Part shown: positions 16,653 through 24,407 of the stretch, one piece after another
Position numbering within the stretch: the first letter of the stretch is position 1
Layout of the letters: each line of letters begins with the position of its first letter
NCBI RefSeq assembly: GCF_001183605.1
Contig: NZ_LFXJ01000005.1
Coordinates: 1,709,004-1,773,003 of the forward strand
DNA from: Lysinibacillus xylanilyticus
GTDB lineage: Bacteria > Bacillota > Bacilli > Bacillales_A > Planococcaceae
Length of the DNA stretch: 64,000 bases
Direction of reading: 5' to 3'
Notes under the pieces: generated by a model
Database searches by the model: none
What the model saw: only the letters and a program-made list of their open reading frames with translations
What the model was told of the DNA's origin: nothing
Program-made: the position numbers and the translations under genes

Positions 16653-18134
16653 AACATACTAAGATTAGTAGTGCAGACCAAGGCATTGGTTCGTACTACT
16701 ATTTTTTTATATAGTAGAGGTGAAGAATAGGTCGGGCAGCTCTTTGGATCTTGAATCCGTAAAAAAAACTGACCTACTTCACAACCTTATTTGAATCAGG
16801 TTTAAGTATGTTGGATCCTTTGAGATCGTGTATAAGAAATGGGAATCAATAAGGCTAATGTGAAGACTTCAAAACACATAGGGAGGGAGAACATGAAACA
16901 TGTCATCGCCTTTGATATTAGTATGGGAAAGAGTTATATGGTTGTCTATAACGCGCTGAAAAAATGTCAGTTGGAAAAGGAAATTGCGCACAATCGTCCG
17001 GGATTTATGGACCTTAAAAAGTTAATTGATGACTTAATTGAAGGATATGATGAGCAACCTCATATCGTATTTGAATCTACAGGAGTCTATTCAAGAACAT
17101 TGGAACGTTTCATGCAAGAGAACAACTATAGTTATTGCCTATTAAATCCCTTGGAAGCAAAACTCCAATGTGATTCCTTACGGATTCACAAAACGGACCG
17201 AAGTGATGCACATCAATTGGCACTCACACACTTTACGCACGAAAGACGGATTGAAACAGATTCCAATGATGTTTACCGTCAGTTAAAACGATTATCGAGA
17301 CACTACAGCGAATTGGATGATGAATTGAGCGTCACCCGCAGTCGATTGCATAAGGTCGTCCAGGAAACATTTCCTGAACTCGAGAATATTTTCACGACCA
17401 AGTCTGAACTGTTCCTAAACGTAGTACAATTATACCCTCATCCAGATCTAGTCTTGAATCATTCAAAAACAATCATTAAAAATCGAATACTCGCAAACAC
17501 AAATAAACGAATGGCAGTAAACAAAGCAGAAGAAAAAGCTGTTGAATTAATAGAGGCCGCAAAGCAATCTTACCCCGCCGCGTCTTCAACAGATGTGGTT
17601 TGTGATCAAGTTCGTGTATATGCTAAACGGTTTCAAGAGCTTCTCCTTCAGAAAGAACAATGTATCAGTAAAATGGAGTCGATAGCCGAAAGGCTTGAAG
17701 AGTATAGCATAATACGTAGTATTCCGGCTATTGGAGCTAACTCAGCTGTCAGAATCATAGCAGAAATTGGGAACATTCAGAGGTTTGACAACAACAGACA
17801 GTTGAATGCCTATACAGGTATTGATATTAGGCGGTATCAATCCGGGAAGTTTATAGCTAAAGACAAGATTAATAAACGCGGCAATAAACACCTACGTAAA
17901 ATAATGTATCTAACCGTTCAGAACATGATTAGACAGCGACGATTTGGTGGAAATCACATCGTTGAGTACTACGATAAATTAAAAACGCAACCCTATAACA
18001 AATGTCATAAGGTTGCCTCCATCGCATGTGTAAACAAGTTATTGAAAACGATCTTCTTTCTTGTCACACATAATCAAAACTACGACTACAGGTTGGCTCC
18101 CTAGTACAGTCGTAGCATCAGTTTAACATACTAA
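16653..18134 (+). mobile_element. IS110-family insertion sequence
   Basis: AACATACTAA occurs at 16653-16662 and 18125-18134, flanking a 1.46-kb unit of the usual IS110 length. There are no terminal inverted repeats, as expected for this family. The 230 bases before the transposase are non-coding and structured: ACCAA..TTGGT (16678-16691) and ACTACTAT..ATAGTAG (about 16696-16717). In the IS110 group this position encodes the bridge RNA that pairs with donor and target. Exact ends are uncertain because the uninterrupted target is not available. Confidence 0.75.
16893..18104 (+). CDS. IS110-family transposase/recombinase
   Basis: A 403-residue bridge-RNA-guided recombinase. The N-terminal RuvC-like DEDD domain shows FDISMGKSY, FESTGVYSR and KTDRSDAHQL. 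The C-terminal Transposase_20 domain shows RSIPAIGANSAVRIIAEIG and YTGIDIRRYQSGKF, whose Ser is the family nucleophile, then NKRGNKHLRK. The frame is intact, so the element may be active. AGGGAGGGA sets the ATG at 16893; an upstream ATG at 16839 has no ribosome binding site. Its insertion next to an A-containing junction is of interest because some IS110/IS1111 elements target attC sites and repeated palindromes. Confidence 0.95.
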   Translation: MKHVIAFDISMGKSYMVVYNALKKCQLEKEIAHNRPGFMDLKKLIDDLIEGYDEQPHIVFESTGVYSRTLERFMQENNYSYCLLNPLEAKLQCDSLRIHKTDRSDAHQLALTHFTHERRIETDSNDVYRQLKRLSRHYSELDDELSVTRSRLHKVVQETFPELENIFTTKSELFLNVVQLYPHPDLVLNHSKTIIKNRILANTNKRMAVNKAEEKAVELIEAAKQSYPAASSTDVVCDQVRVYAKRFQELLLQKEQCISKMESIAERLEEYSIIRSIPAIGANSAVRIIAEIGNIQRFDNNRQLNAYTGIDIRRYQSGKFIAKDKINKRGNKHLRKIMYLTVQNMIRQRRFGGNHIVEYYDKLKTQPYNKCHKVASIACVNKLLKTIFFLVTHNQNYDYRLAP

Positions 18135-18244
18135 AGACTTATGAAAAATCGAAAAATCACTAGGCTTATTCGGCATGGCCCAATTTATCAAAATAATATC
18201 AGAGAGTTAAGAAAGTTATTATAGATACTTGACTAATCGTAAGA

Positions 18245-18350
18245 AAAGAGCTGCCTATGCAACTCAATGATCTTTAATTAACGCACCTGATAGTTGAAGA
18301 TCGTTCCAACATTATTGCCAAAGAAAAAAGCACACCGTTGTTCAATAAGA
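18245..18350 (+). repeat. Family C mini-unit plus two junction-like cores
   Basis: GAGCTGCCTATGCAACTCAA, then TTAATTAACGCACCTGATAG at 18275-18294, then GCACACCGTTGTTCAATAAG at 18330-18349. These are two consecutive units without genes. Confidence 0.6.
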
Positions 18351-18520
18351 TTAAAAAGAGATTTAGTTACCAATTCTATTTATAACAACTTCAGGAGTGC
18401 TTTGTAAATTTTTTACTTCCATAAACATATTTAAGTTATATACAAAAACCATACTTTGACATTGTCTAAAGCATGATTTTTATTTGAACTAATATAAAAC
18501 TGCTAAGTTGATTTTTTAGT

Positions 18521-19153
18521 TCAGCTATTTATTGAATTCATTAACTGGAAGAAGTATTCAGGTTTATGAGTCTTATTTAGGTTATACCATGAATGTAATG
18601 TGTCGGGTGCAAATACATCTAATTTTTTCAGTACTTCCATCGTAAATTCTAGGGGTGCTACTCCTGATGCAGTAATCAAATTCTCACCAGATACCGCAGA
18701 TCTCATCTCATAAAATTTTTCTCCTTTATAATTTGGACAGACCATTTTAATATACTCTAAGTCATTGCTTGTGTGTTTTCTAGAATCTAAGTATCCCATA
18801 TTCGCAAGGGCCTCAGTTGCACCACAAATTGCAGCAACAATAGTACCAAGCTTTAAAGCTTCTCCAATTCTTTTTAAGATAGGTTGATGAATATCTTCTC
18901 TCCAAGTAGTCCCTCCTGGTAAAATTAAAAGATCATTACTCTCAAGAGTACATTCATCAAGAGAAATATCTGGTTTTATGCTCAGGCCTCCCATAGTAGT
19001 AATCATTTCTTTATTAGCTCCTACTGTAATTACTTTTAAAGGTGCTAAATCTTTTTTGAAATATCTTCCTGAGTTTAGTTCAGCAATTAAATATCCATAT
19101 TCCCAGTCCGACATTGTATTAAATACATATAGAAAAACTTTTTTTGTTTGCAT
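18521..19153 (-). CDS. DJ-1/PfpI family protein (class I glutamine amidotransferase-like)
   Basis: A 210-residue cytosolic protein. The nucleophile elbow AAICGATEALANMGYLD has Cys at about residue 109. NDLLILPGGTTWRED supplies the conserved glycine-rich turn and NLITASGVAPLEF follows. Relatives act as glyoxalase/deglycase-like or amidase-type stress enzymes; the exact reaction is unknown. ATG at 19153 is preceded by GGAGTG at seven bases. It follows a WYL regulator on the same strand, with a large palindrome in the 74-base gap, so the two form a likely regulator-target pair. Confidence 0.88.
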   Translation of the reverse strand: MQTKKVFLYVFNTMSDWEYGYLIAELNSGRYFKKDLAPLKVITVGANKEMITTMGGLSIKPDISLDECTLESNDLLILPGGTTWREDIHQPILKRIGEALKLGTIVAAICGATEALANMGYLDSRKHTSNDLEYIKMVCPNYKGEKFYEMRSAVSGENLITASGVAPLEFTMEVLKKLDVFAPDTLHSWYNLNKTHKPEYFFQLMNSINS

Positions 19154-19174
19154 CCAATAACACTCCAATCACAA

Positions 19175-19228
19175 TTGATATAGCTATTATAATATAACTT
19201 CCCTGACAGTTAACGTCAGGGAAGTTAT
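19175..19228 (-). promoter_or_regulatory. Palindromic operator and promoter for the DJ-1 gene
   Basis: A perfect 14-bp inverted repeat, ATAACTTCCCTGAC (19194-19207) with GTCAGGGAAGTTAT (19215-19228), loop AGTTAAC. On the minus strand it is followed by TATAAT about 20 bases upstream of the ribosome binding site, not by a T-run, so it fits an operator overlapping the -35 region better than a terminator. Its outer end touches the regulator's stop codon. Confidence 0.5.
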
Positions 19229-20190
19229 CATACTTGATGAAATTTTATTAATTCCGACAGAACTTCAATAAGTCTTTTCTTAAGACTTATTGGCTCAATA
19301 ACTTTAATAGATTTATTGTACGGTAAAAGTAAATAAGGTACATATGTATGTATCATATCTTTTTCAAGAAGAAAAACTGCTTGATTTGAAGTCCGTTCTT
19401 GTAAATAATGTCCTAAAAACCAATGTTGGCAAATATCATCCAACGCCCTTGTATTCCCATTAATAACCAAAGGGATAATCCCTTCCTTACCTTCTATAGT
19501 TGGAAGGAGATTGTCCATAAAAAAGTCACGTGCTGAAAAATTTTCTGGTCGGTTAAACTTATTTTCAGTTAGCATTAAGCTTTCAATTCGATCTACTCTA
19601 AAGCTACGGATATCATTCCTAAGATGACAAAATCCAATCACATACCACTTATTATTCCAATAAATAATTCTGTACGGATCAACCAATCTAAATGTTGATT
19701 GTTCTTCGCCACTTTTAAGGTATAGAATTTTTACAGAGTATCCGTCAGCTACGGCCTGCTCCACTTCCTTCAAGGAAGGCTCCATAGAGATGGAACTTAA
19801 TCGACTTATTACTTCAAGACTGGTTAAACGTTGGTTTATCTTTGTTTCCTGTTCTTGATTTGAATATCTGCTTAGCTTTAATATAGCCCTATTTAGTGCT
19901 TCACCTCCATAATATCCGGCTTCTTCTGCAAAAACAGCAGCGTGAAATAGTGAGGCTTGCTCCTCAAAATCAAAAAAAAGAGGAGCTTCAATAAAATTGT
20001 TTAATAAAGTGTATCCACCATTATGGCCTGTTTCTGAAACTATAGGTACTCCACTTGTTGAAAGTGTATCAATATAACGATACACAGTCCTTATATTCAT
20101 TTCTAACCTTTCTGAAATTTGTTTTGCAGTAATTTTTTCACTTGAATTAAGCATCCATAGAATTGCTAGTATATTGTCAATTTTAGGCAT
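19228..20190 (-). CDS. WYL-domain transcriptional regulator (YafY-like)
   Basis: A 320-residue regulator. The N-terminal helix-turn-helix is of the HTH_11 type (KITAKQISERLEMNIRTVYR), followed by the VPIVSETGHNGGYTL wing. A central WYL domain lies near residues 140-215 (VKILYLKSGEEQSTFRLVDP, then WYVIGFCHLRNDIRSFRVDR), and a WCX-like tail follows. WYL domains sense nucleotides or other small ligands. GAGGTGG precedes the ATG. The DJ-1 gene directly downstream is the probable target. Confidence 0.92.
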   Translation of the reverse strand: MPKIDNILAILWMLNSSEKITAKQISERLEMNIRTVYRYIDTLSTSGVPIVSETGHNGGYTLLNNFIEAPLFFDFEEQASLFHAAVFAEEAGYYGGEALNRAILKLSRYSNQEQETKINQRLTSLEVISRLSSISMEPSLKEVEQAVADGYSVKILYLKSGEEQSTFRLVDPYRIIYWNNKWYVIGFCHLRNDIRSFRVDRIESLMLTENKFNRPENFSARDFFMDNLLPTIEGKEGIIPLVINGNTRALDDICQHWFLGHYLQERTSNQAVFLLEKDMIHTYVPYLLLPYNKSIKVIEPISLKKRLIEVLSELIKFHQV

Positions 20191-20367
20191 ATAAATCCAC
20201 CTCTATATAGAATTTATTATCTTTCATATAAGTTTATTTTTCTTAATTAGTAATAAGTAAACTTTAGTTTATCATTTAAATTTAACTTATTTCCTTGAAT
20301 TAGATTATCCTGTCTTGTTAGTTTAAGTATAATTCTTAACAATCTATTTCTGATTTTTAGTATAACC

Positions 20368-20440
20368 CATCAACTGCGCCGTTAGTTCAATAAGAAAGCA
20401 ACTCAATGATCTTCAAGTAAAGCACCCCGTTTGTGGAATA
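20368..20440 (+). repeat. Two consecutive junction elements
   Basis: CATCAACTGCGCCGTTAG then TTCAATAAG (core 20381-20385), a partial family C unit (GCAACTCAATGATCTTCAAG), then AAGCACCCCGTTTGTGGAAT. Confidence 0.75.
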
Positions 20441-20465
20441 AGAAGGTATAGGTATAAATCATCTG

Positions 20466-20933
20466 TTACCAAACTGATAGCTTTGTTCTTGTATCATTTT
20501 TATCAGTAATGTATTGGAGATTTCCAAACCCTTTTATCTTTGCATTATCATATAATCTTTCAAGTTTTTCACTGTCCTTACAATAAATCGTGACATAAAC
20601 TGAATCCACAACTAATAATACGAGTTCACAATCACTATTAAAAAAATCCCTATACGTTTCAATTAATGATGGATTATTCTCTTTTGAGTAGGCTTTTAAG
20701 TCCACAAAAATGAGATAATATCTATTATCTTCTAAAAGTTCTTTAAGGGTTAAGCCTTCTATCCAGTTTACCTCATCTGTGAATAGTAGTTTTCCTAATT
20801 CATCATCCTCGACTAAATATGATTCCTCGCCTCCACTTAGCCAAATGAATTTAGTAATTTCAAAGGGTGTTAATACCTCCCAAAGAAACCTTCCGTATTC
20901 ATTGGGAATTTCAAAACTGATTCCTCGTTTCAT
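20466..20933 (-). CDS. DUF2691 family protein
   Basis: A 155-residue cytosolic protein with the hallmark DUF2691 start (MKRGISFEIPNEYGRFLWEV) and end (NLQYITDKNDTRTKLSVW), plus the core SDCELVLLVVDSVYVTIYCK. The family is common in Bacillus and Lysinibacillus and its function is unknown. The length is complete. CAGGAG lies at a normal distance from the ATG. It stands alone between junction elements. Confidence 0.9.
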   Translation of the reverse strand: MKRGISFEIPNEYGRFLWEVLTPFEITKFIWLSGGEESYLVEDDELGKLLFTDEVNWIEGLTLKELLEDNRYYLIFVDLKAYSKENNPSLIETYRDFFNSDCELVLLVVDSVYVTIYCKDSEKLERLYDNAKIKGFGNLQYITDKNDTRTKLSVW

Positions 20934-20951
20934 TTTTTCTCCTGGCTTTAT

Positions 20952-20985
20952 TTTATTGAATTAACCTGCCTCGATAGCATAAAAA
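20952..20985 (+). repeat. Short junction element
   Basis: TATTGAATTAACCTGCCTCG then ATAGCATAAAA; the core has changed to CGATAG. Confidence 0.65.
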
Positions 20986-21027
20986 GCAATCGCTCTAATT
21001 GAACAATCACTCCTGCTAGTGAAGTAA

Positions 21028-21261
21028 TTAAGGTTTGATAATTTCCCCAGAATATTCTCTTAAATGTTCAATGGCCAGTGTTACTGCACCTTCCTCTGTC
21101 TCAATCAAAGACAATCCATTTTTAATAGGACTCCAATACTCATATCCGCAGTCTTCCTGCCACCTATATAATTCTGTGGTAAAAAGACCATCCTTACGTT
21201 TAATAATTTGAACTTTATATTGATTACTCGGAGACAACATTTCTTTTAGAACTTGTTCCAT
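21028..21261 (-). CDS. Unrecognised 77-residue protein
   Basis: A small soluble protein (MEQVLKEMLSPSNQYKVQII start) with an aromatic-rich middle (LYRWQEDCGYEYWSPIKNG) that looks like a compact beta domain. The family was not recognised. A TTG at 21315 lies inside the junction element, so the ATG at 21261, preceded by GGTGGG, is preferred. It stands alone between two junction elements. Confidence 0.6.
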   Translation of the reverse strand: MEQVLKEMLSPSNQYKVQIIKRKDGLFTTELYRWQEDCGYEYWSPIKNGLSLIETEEGAVTLAIEHLREYSGEIIKP

Positions 21262-21306
21262 TAGCCCACCATCTTTCCTGGTAATAATGTGAATAGTATA
21301 GTATTT

Positions 21307-21345
21307 CTTCTTCAACTAACCTGCTCCGTTAGCACAATAAGTTCA
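21307..21345 (+). repeat. Short junction element
   Basis: CTTCAACTAACCTGCTCC, core GTTAG 21328-21332, then CACAATAAGTTCAAC. Confidence 0.8.
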
Positions 21346-21393
21346 ACAAAAAAGGGTTAAAACATCTAAGACTGACGCCTTCAAACGATTAAT

Positions 21394-21837
21394 CTACTTC
21401 AATTTTTCAATTGATGTTAGGGATATTTTTTTTGTTAATCCCAAATTATCTGTTTCAGCTTCTAACTCTTTTTCATCAAATGGACCAAAAACTTGATGAT
21501 TATTTACATCAATAATCCAATATGAAATTTCTTTATTAGAAAGCTTTTCAGGTGGCTTTTCATAACCTTTTTCATCAACCACTAATACTAATTGTTTGGT
21601 AACTATATAATCTTTGTTCCACCAAACATCTGTCACTTTAGCTGGAACATATAAATAATTTACAATTGTTTCATCATCAGATTGTACAGGCTTATCTCCA
21701 TAGATTGCGATTTGATGAGCTGATAGTCGGTCAATTCGATATCCATTTTCTAAATCGATTGTATAATCAGCCATCCCAGCACAGCCAGTTAAAAATAAAC
21801 ATAGCAATATTAATATCACTTTTTTTATCAGAATCAC
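21394..21837 (-). CDS. DUF3997-like lipoprotein
   Basis: A 147-residue exported lipoprotein. Basic residues and a hydrophobic core precede the lipobox LTGC, with the lipidated Cys about residue 19. The mature part (YTIDLENGYRIDRLSAHQIA, VNNHQVFGPFDEKELE) resembles the DUF3997 family. Its role is unknown; it would face the outside of the membrane. The start is uncertain: GTG at 21837 almost overlaps GAGGGG, and a CTG two codons later is better spaced. The exported segment is unaffected. Confidence 0.75.
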   Translation of the reverse strand: MILIKKVILILLCLFLTGCAGMADYTIDLENGYRIDRLSAHQIAIYGDKPVQSDDETIVNYLYVPAKVTDVWWNKDYIVTKQLVLVVDEKGYEKPPEKLSNKEISYWIIDVNNHQVFGPFDEKELEAETDNLGLTKKISLTSIEKLK

Positions 21838-21904
21838 ACCCCTCTCAAATATGTAACGACATATTAGACATTGGGTTTCATTTCCACCTCGAACTATACT
21901 CCTT

Positions 21905-21998
21905 ATTTAACTAAATGCTCCGTTAGTTCAATAAAGAAAAAAGAGCTGCCTATGCAACTCAATAATCAATAATTAACGCACCCGCTAGCTTAACAAGT
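21905..21998 (+). repeat. Two junctions around a family C mini-unit
   Basis: TTAACTAAATGCTCCGTTAG then TTCAATAAAG (core 21922-21926), GAGCTGCCTATGCAACTCAA, then AATTAACGCACCCGCTAG. It forms a complete gene-free unit of about 60 bp. Confidence 0.75.
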
Positions 21999-22026
21999 GT
22001 TAAACCTTATTTCACCATAAATATAT

Positions 22027-22326
22027 TCAGTATTCCGAGTTGTAATTAGCGAAAAAAGGAAATAATAAAACTAAAAAAACACAATATAAAATCATTATCG
22101 AAACAGTATAAGAAATGGATAACGATAATTGAGTTGATATGATTGATCCAAATAAACACAATGGTAGAACAGATAACAAAGACAATATAATCCTTGAAAA
22201 GAATATTATCCTATGCTCAGTACCACATTGATTGCATTGAATAGGTCTGTATGCTAAAAAAATAGATTTTATGATTTTACTCCATTTAAATTGAGTATTA
22301 CATTTATCACATTTCTGTAAACTCAT
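22027..22326 (-). CDS. TIGR04104-type zinc-ribbon membrane protein
   Basis: A 99-residue protein. Two CxxC pairs (CDKCNTQFKW and CNQCGTEHRI) form an N-terminal zinc ribbon, followed by two transmembrane helices at about residues 44-65 and 71-92. This is the layout of the TIGR04104 putative zinc-finger family found in Bacilli, of unknown function. AGGAGGAG precedes the ATG. It occurs alone between junction elements. Confidence 0.82.
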   Translation of the reverse strand: MSLQKCDKCNTQFKWSKIIKSIFLAYRPIQCNQCGTEHRIIFFSRIILSLLSVLPLCLFGSIISTQLSLSISYTVSIMILYCVFLVLLFPFFANYNSEY

Positions 22327-22407
22327 ATATTCATCTCCTCCTATGTAAGAATCATTACAACTATCTTATCAATTCTCTTGTCCGAATTGGTTTTAATATC
22401 CAATTCA

Positions 22408-22460
22408 CTTCAACTAAACTGCATCGTTAGTTCAATAAAGAAAAAAAGAGCTGCCTATGT
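22408..22460 (+). repeat. Rightmost short junction with partial C unit
   Basis: CTTCAACTAAACTGCATC then GTTAG (22426-22430) TTCAATAAAG and GAGCTGCCTATG. No further junction was found to the right. Confidence 0.8.
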
Positions 22461-22482
22461 TATTTGGATTAAATTTGTATAA

Positions 22483-22746
22483 TTAATTCACTTCTTTAGT
22501 TAAAAATTTTTCTCCAAAAGTTGTAAGTCTGGCTTTAGATAGGTCAACAGAGTGAACTCTTTCATCGTAATATGTATCATCATCCCCAAACCAATAAATA
22601 GTAACATCAGCAATATATGTTCTATCATGCATATACTCAATAAGATCTGCCCACATGTCTAAATTTAAATTGTAATCTGTATGAACAGGTATATTTCCAT
22701 TTTTGATTTCATTTAAGATATTAAGTATTATTTCTTTGTTTTCCAA
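22483..22746 (-). CDS. YjcQ-like small winged-helix protein
   Basis: An 87-residue protein (ILNILNEIKNGNIP start, LTTFGEKFLTKE end) with the length and end pattern of the YjcQ family of phage-like winged-helix proteins. The middle (VTIYWFGDDDTYYDERVHSV) is acidic and diverged, so the assignment is tentative. The TTG start is preceded by GGAAGGTGGTG. It is the last gene on the right of the cassette-like region. Confidence 0.55.
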   Translation of the reverse strand: MENKEIILNILNEIKNGNIPVHTDYNLNLDMWADLIEYMHDRTYIADVTIYWFGDDDTYYDERVHSVDLSKARLTTFGEKFLTKEVN

Positions 22747-22839
22747 TTAACAACACCACCTTCCTAAATACTCTATGAATTCCAGTCTATAGTATATATA
22801 AAACCTTCTCAAAGCATTGATTTACATAATCACTATTAA

Positions 22840-23030
22840 TCCATCAATCTTTTTGGAAACGATCAGATGGGAGACTACCATTTAAAATATCTTCCGTCCT
22901 GCCATAGCAATTCTCAATAAACGTATCACAAACTCAATGTAATTTCGTTAAATTCAAATATGCATTACTTGTTTGCAAAGAATCGTATGTCCAGGTGATT
23001 TTTTCGAAGCCAATTCGAGAAGCAAGTTGT
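22840..23030 (-). pseudogene. Remnant of a COG3375-type GNAT acetyltransferase gene
   Basis: The minus strand encodes, with in-frame stops, FEKITWTYDSLQTSNAYLNL and later CDTFIENCYGRTEDILNG with LPSDRF. These are hallmark segments of the predicted GNAT family COG3375. Both ends of the gene are missing and stops interrupt the frame after TKLH and near the left end, so it is inactive. Confidence 0.65.
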
Positions 23031-23038
23031 TTTGTTGT

Positions 23039-23075
23039 AAAAAAAACAGCTAAGCACCTATTTGCTTAGCTGGGT
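23039..23075 (-). terminator. Terminator of the isochorismatase-GNAT operon
   Basis: A ten-base perfect stem, CAGCTAAGCA (23047-23056) with TGCTTAGCTG (23063-23072), followed on the minus strand by T8. Confidence 0.85.
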
Positions 23076-23086
23076 TTATTTTAAAA

Positions 23087-23632
23087 TTATGCCTTAATTC
23101 TTCCCATGACAATCGTATTATAATAGTTGCCATCTGAAAGGAGTTTATCATTTTTTAAGACGCCTTCAACTTCAAAGCCAAGCTTTTTATAGAGCAAAAT
23201 CGCTTTGTCATTTGTCTCTATAACATTCAAAGCCATTTTTTTAATATCATTTGCATCAGCCCACTCTACCGATGCTTTTAAGAAACTTTTGCCTATTCCA
23301 AAGCGCCAAAACTCCTTTAATACACCAACACCGAATTCTACTTTGTGAGCAATTCTTTTTAATGGAGACCCCGCACATCTAGAAAATCCGATGATTCGAT
23401 TATCGACCACTGCCACTAAACACAAATTCCTTGGACTTTCTGTGTCTTTCTTAATGATCTCTTCGAATTCTTTCGTATCGATAAAGCCTTCCCCTTGTTC
23501 TCTATCGAAGTTTTCCGTTTCACCATCAAGCTGTAACCTTAAATCTGATAATGCTTGGGCATCTTCTATATTGGCGGATCTAATTGTATAATAAAGTTCA
23601 TTTACATAAAATTCTTGGCTGTTTACAAGCAT
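23087..23632 (-). CDS. GNAT family N-acetyltransferase
   Basis: A 181-residue acetyltransferase with GVGVLKEFWRFGIGKSFLKA as the acetyl-CoA loop near residue 100, and NVIETNDKAILLYKKLGFEV as the C-terminal motif of the RimI/ribosomal-protein-like group. The substrate is unknown. Its ATG shares one base with the stop of the upstream isochorismatase gene (TAATG), so the two are translationally coupled. Confidence 0.9.
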   Translation of the reverse strand: MLVNSQEFYVNELYYTIRSANIEDAQALSDLRLQLDGETENFDREQGEGFIDTKEFEEIIKKDTESPRNLCLVAVVDNRIIGFSRCAGSPLKRIAHKVEFGVGVLKEFWRFGIGKSFLKASVEWADANDIKKMALNVIETNDKAILLYKKLGFEVEGVLKNDKLLSDGNYYNTIVMGRIKA

Positions 23633-24180
23633 TATTGAACCCCCTCTTTACTTCGTATTAAAAAAGAAAGTGGCTGAATTTTCACGAATCGATTGTTCCA
23701 AACGGACTCGTGGTGCTTTATAATTTGCAGTGCATTTAAAACGTGACTATCTAGTGTGGTATGTGCACCTTCAACTAACATATTATGATGGTATCCACGG
23801 CTATAGGCATTTCGGATGGTCGTATCAAGACAAAACTCTGTTTGAGCACCAGCGAAAATAAGCTGCTCAATTTGTTGTTCCTGTAAGTATTGAGCCAACT
23901 CCGTTTGATAAAATGCATCCCACGTTGTTTTTTGAATTACTTTATCCTCTGGTTGTCGTAAAAGCCCGTGATATAGATCCCAGCCTGGCTTGCCGAACGC
24001 AAAATCGTCGTCTTGATTTGAATCCGTATGCTGGATAAAAACAATCGGAACTTCGCTGTGCCGTGCCCAAGTTATTAACATATTAATGTTTTCTAATACT
24101 TTTTCATAATCAAATAAGTAGTTTTCACTATCCAAAAAGAAGGCTTCCTGTATATCCACTATAATTAGAGCTTGCTTCAT
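23632..24180 (-). CDS. Isochorismatase-family cysteine hydrolase
   Basis: A 182-residue hydrolase with the full catalytic triad: Asp in ALIIVDIQEAFF, Lys in QKTTWDAF, and Cys in GAQTEFCLDTT near residue 117. Relatives hydrolyse nicotinamide, carbamoyl groups or isochorismate, and no substrate can be chosen. AAAGGAG precedes the ATG. Co-transcribed with the GNAT gene, it may act on the same small molecule (inference). Confidence 0.9.
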   Translation of the reverse strand: MKQALIIVDIQEAFFLDSENYLFDYEKVLENINMLITWARHSEVPIVFIQHTDSNQDDDFAFGKPGWDLYHGLLRQPEDKVIQKTTWDAFYQTELAQYLQEQQIEQLIFAGAQTEFCLDTTIRNAYSRGYHHNMLVEGAHTTLDSHVLNALQIIKHHESVWNNRFVKIQPLSFLIRSKEGVQ

Positions 24181-24361
24181 TCTATTTCTCCTTTAAGAAT
24201 CTGACTTTAATTCTCTTATTGTACAAAAATTCATTTTCCATTTAAAGTGAATTATAGGAAATGAATGATCTTATGCCAATTTCGTTGTGCATTACGCTAA
24301 TTTCGACTCATTTTTTTGTAAACTAGCGTTCCCCTTTCGCTTTCTAAAACATCTACTGAGT

Positions 24362-24397
24362 AAAGATAAAGCCCCCTCCATAATCCATGAAGGGGGT
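24362..24397 (-). terminator. Terminator of the copper-amine-oxidase-like gene
   Basis: GCCCCCTCC (24371-24379) pairs with the GAAGGGGGT region (24389-24397). A T-rich stretch follows on the minus strand. Confidence 0.75.
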
Positions 24398-24407
24398 AAA
24401 CAACATT

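Larger units (their letters stand above)
4181..22440. other. Cassette-like gene array (about 20 junction elements)
   Basis: From 4.18 to 22.44 kb, mostly single minus-strand genes are separated by one junction sequence. Its plus-strand consensus is roughly TTCAACTAACCTGCNCC, then GTTAG, then TTCAATAAAG. The two outer parts form an inverted repeat, AACTAAC with GTTAGTT. About 20 copies were found here and none elsewhere in the window. Products are typical cassette cargo: acetyltransferases, a VOC protein, a lipoprotein and DUF proteins. No tyrosine recombinase was seen. The core differs from the integron GTTRRRY core by one base, and the simple form is far shorter than an attC site. The 7.9-12.2 kb genes lack internal junctions and may be an insertion or a larger unit. 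Confidence 0.6.

Noticed and set aside
4181..22440. Calling the junctions integron attC sites
   Set aside because: The cores (AACTAAC, GTTAGTT) miss the RYYYAAC/GTTRRRY consensus by one base each, the short form is too short for an attC with two paired boxes, and there is no intI. The similarity is noted, not claimed as identity.
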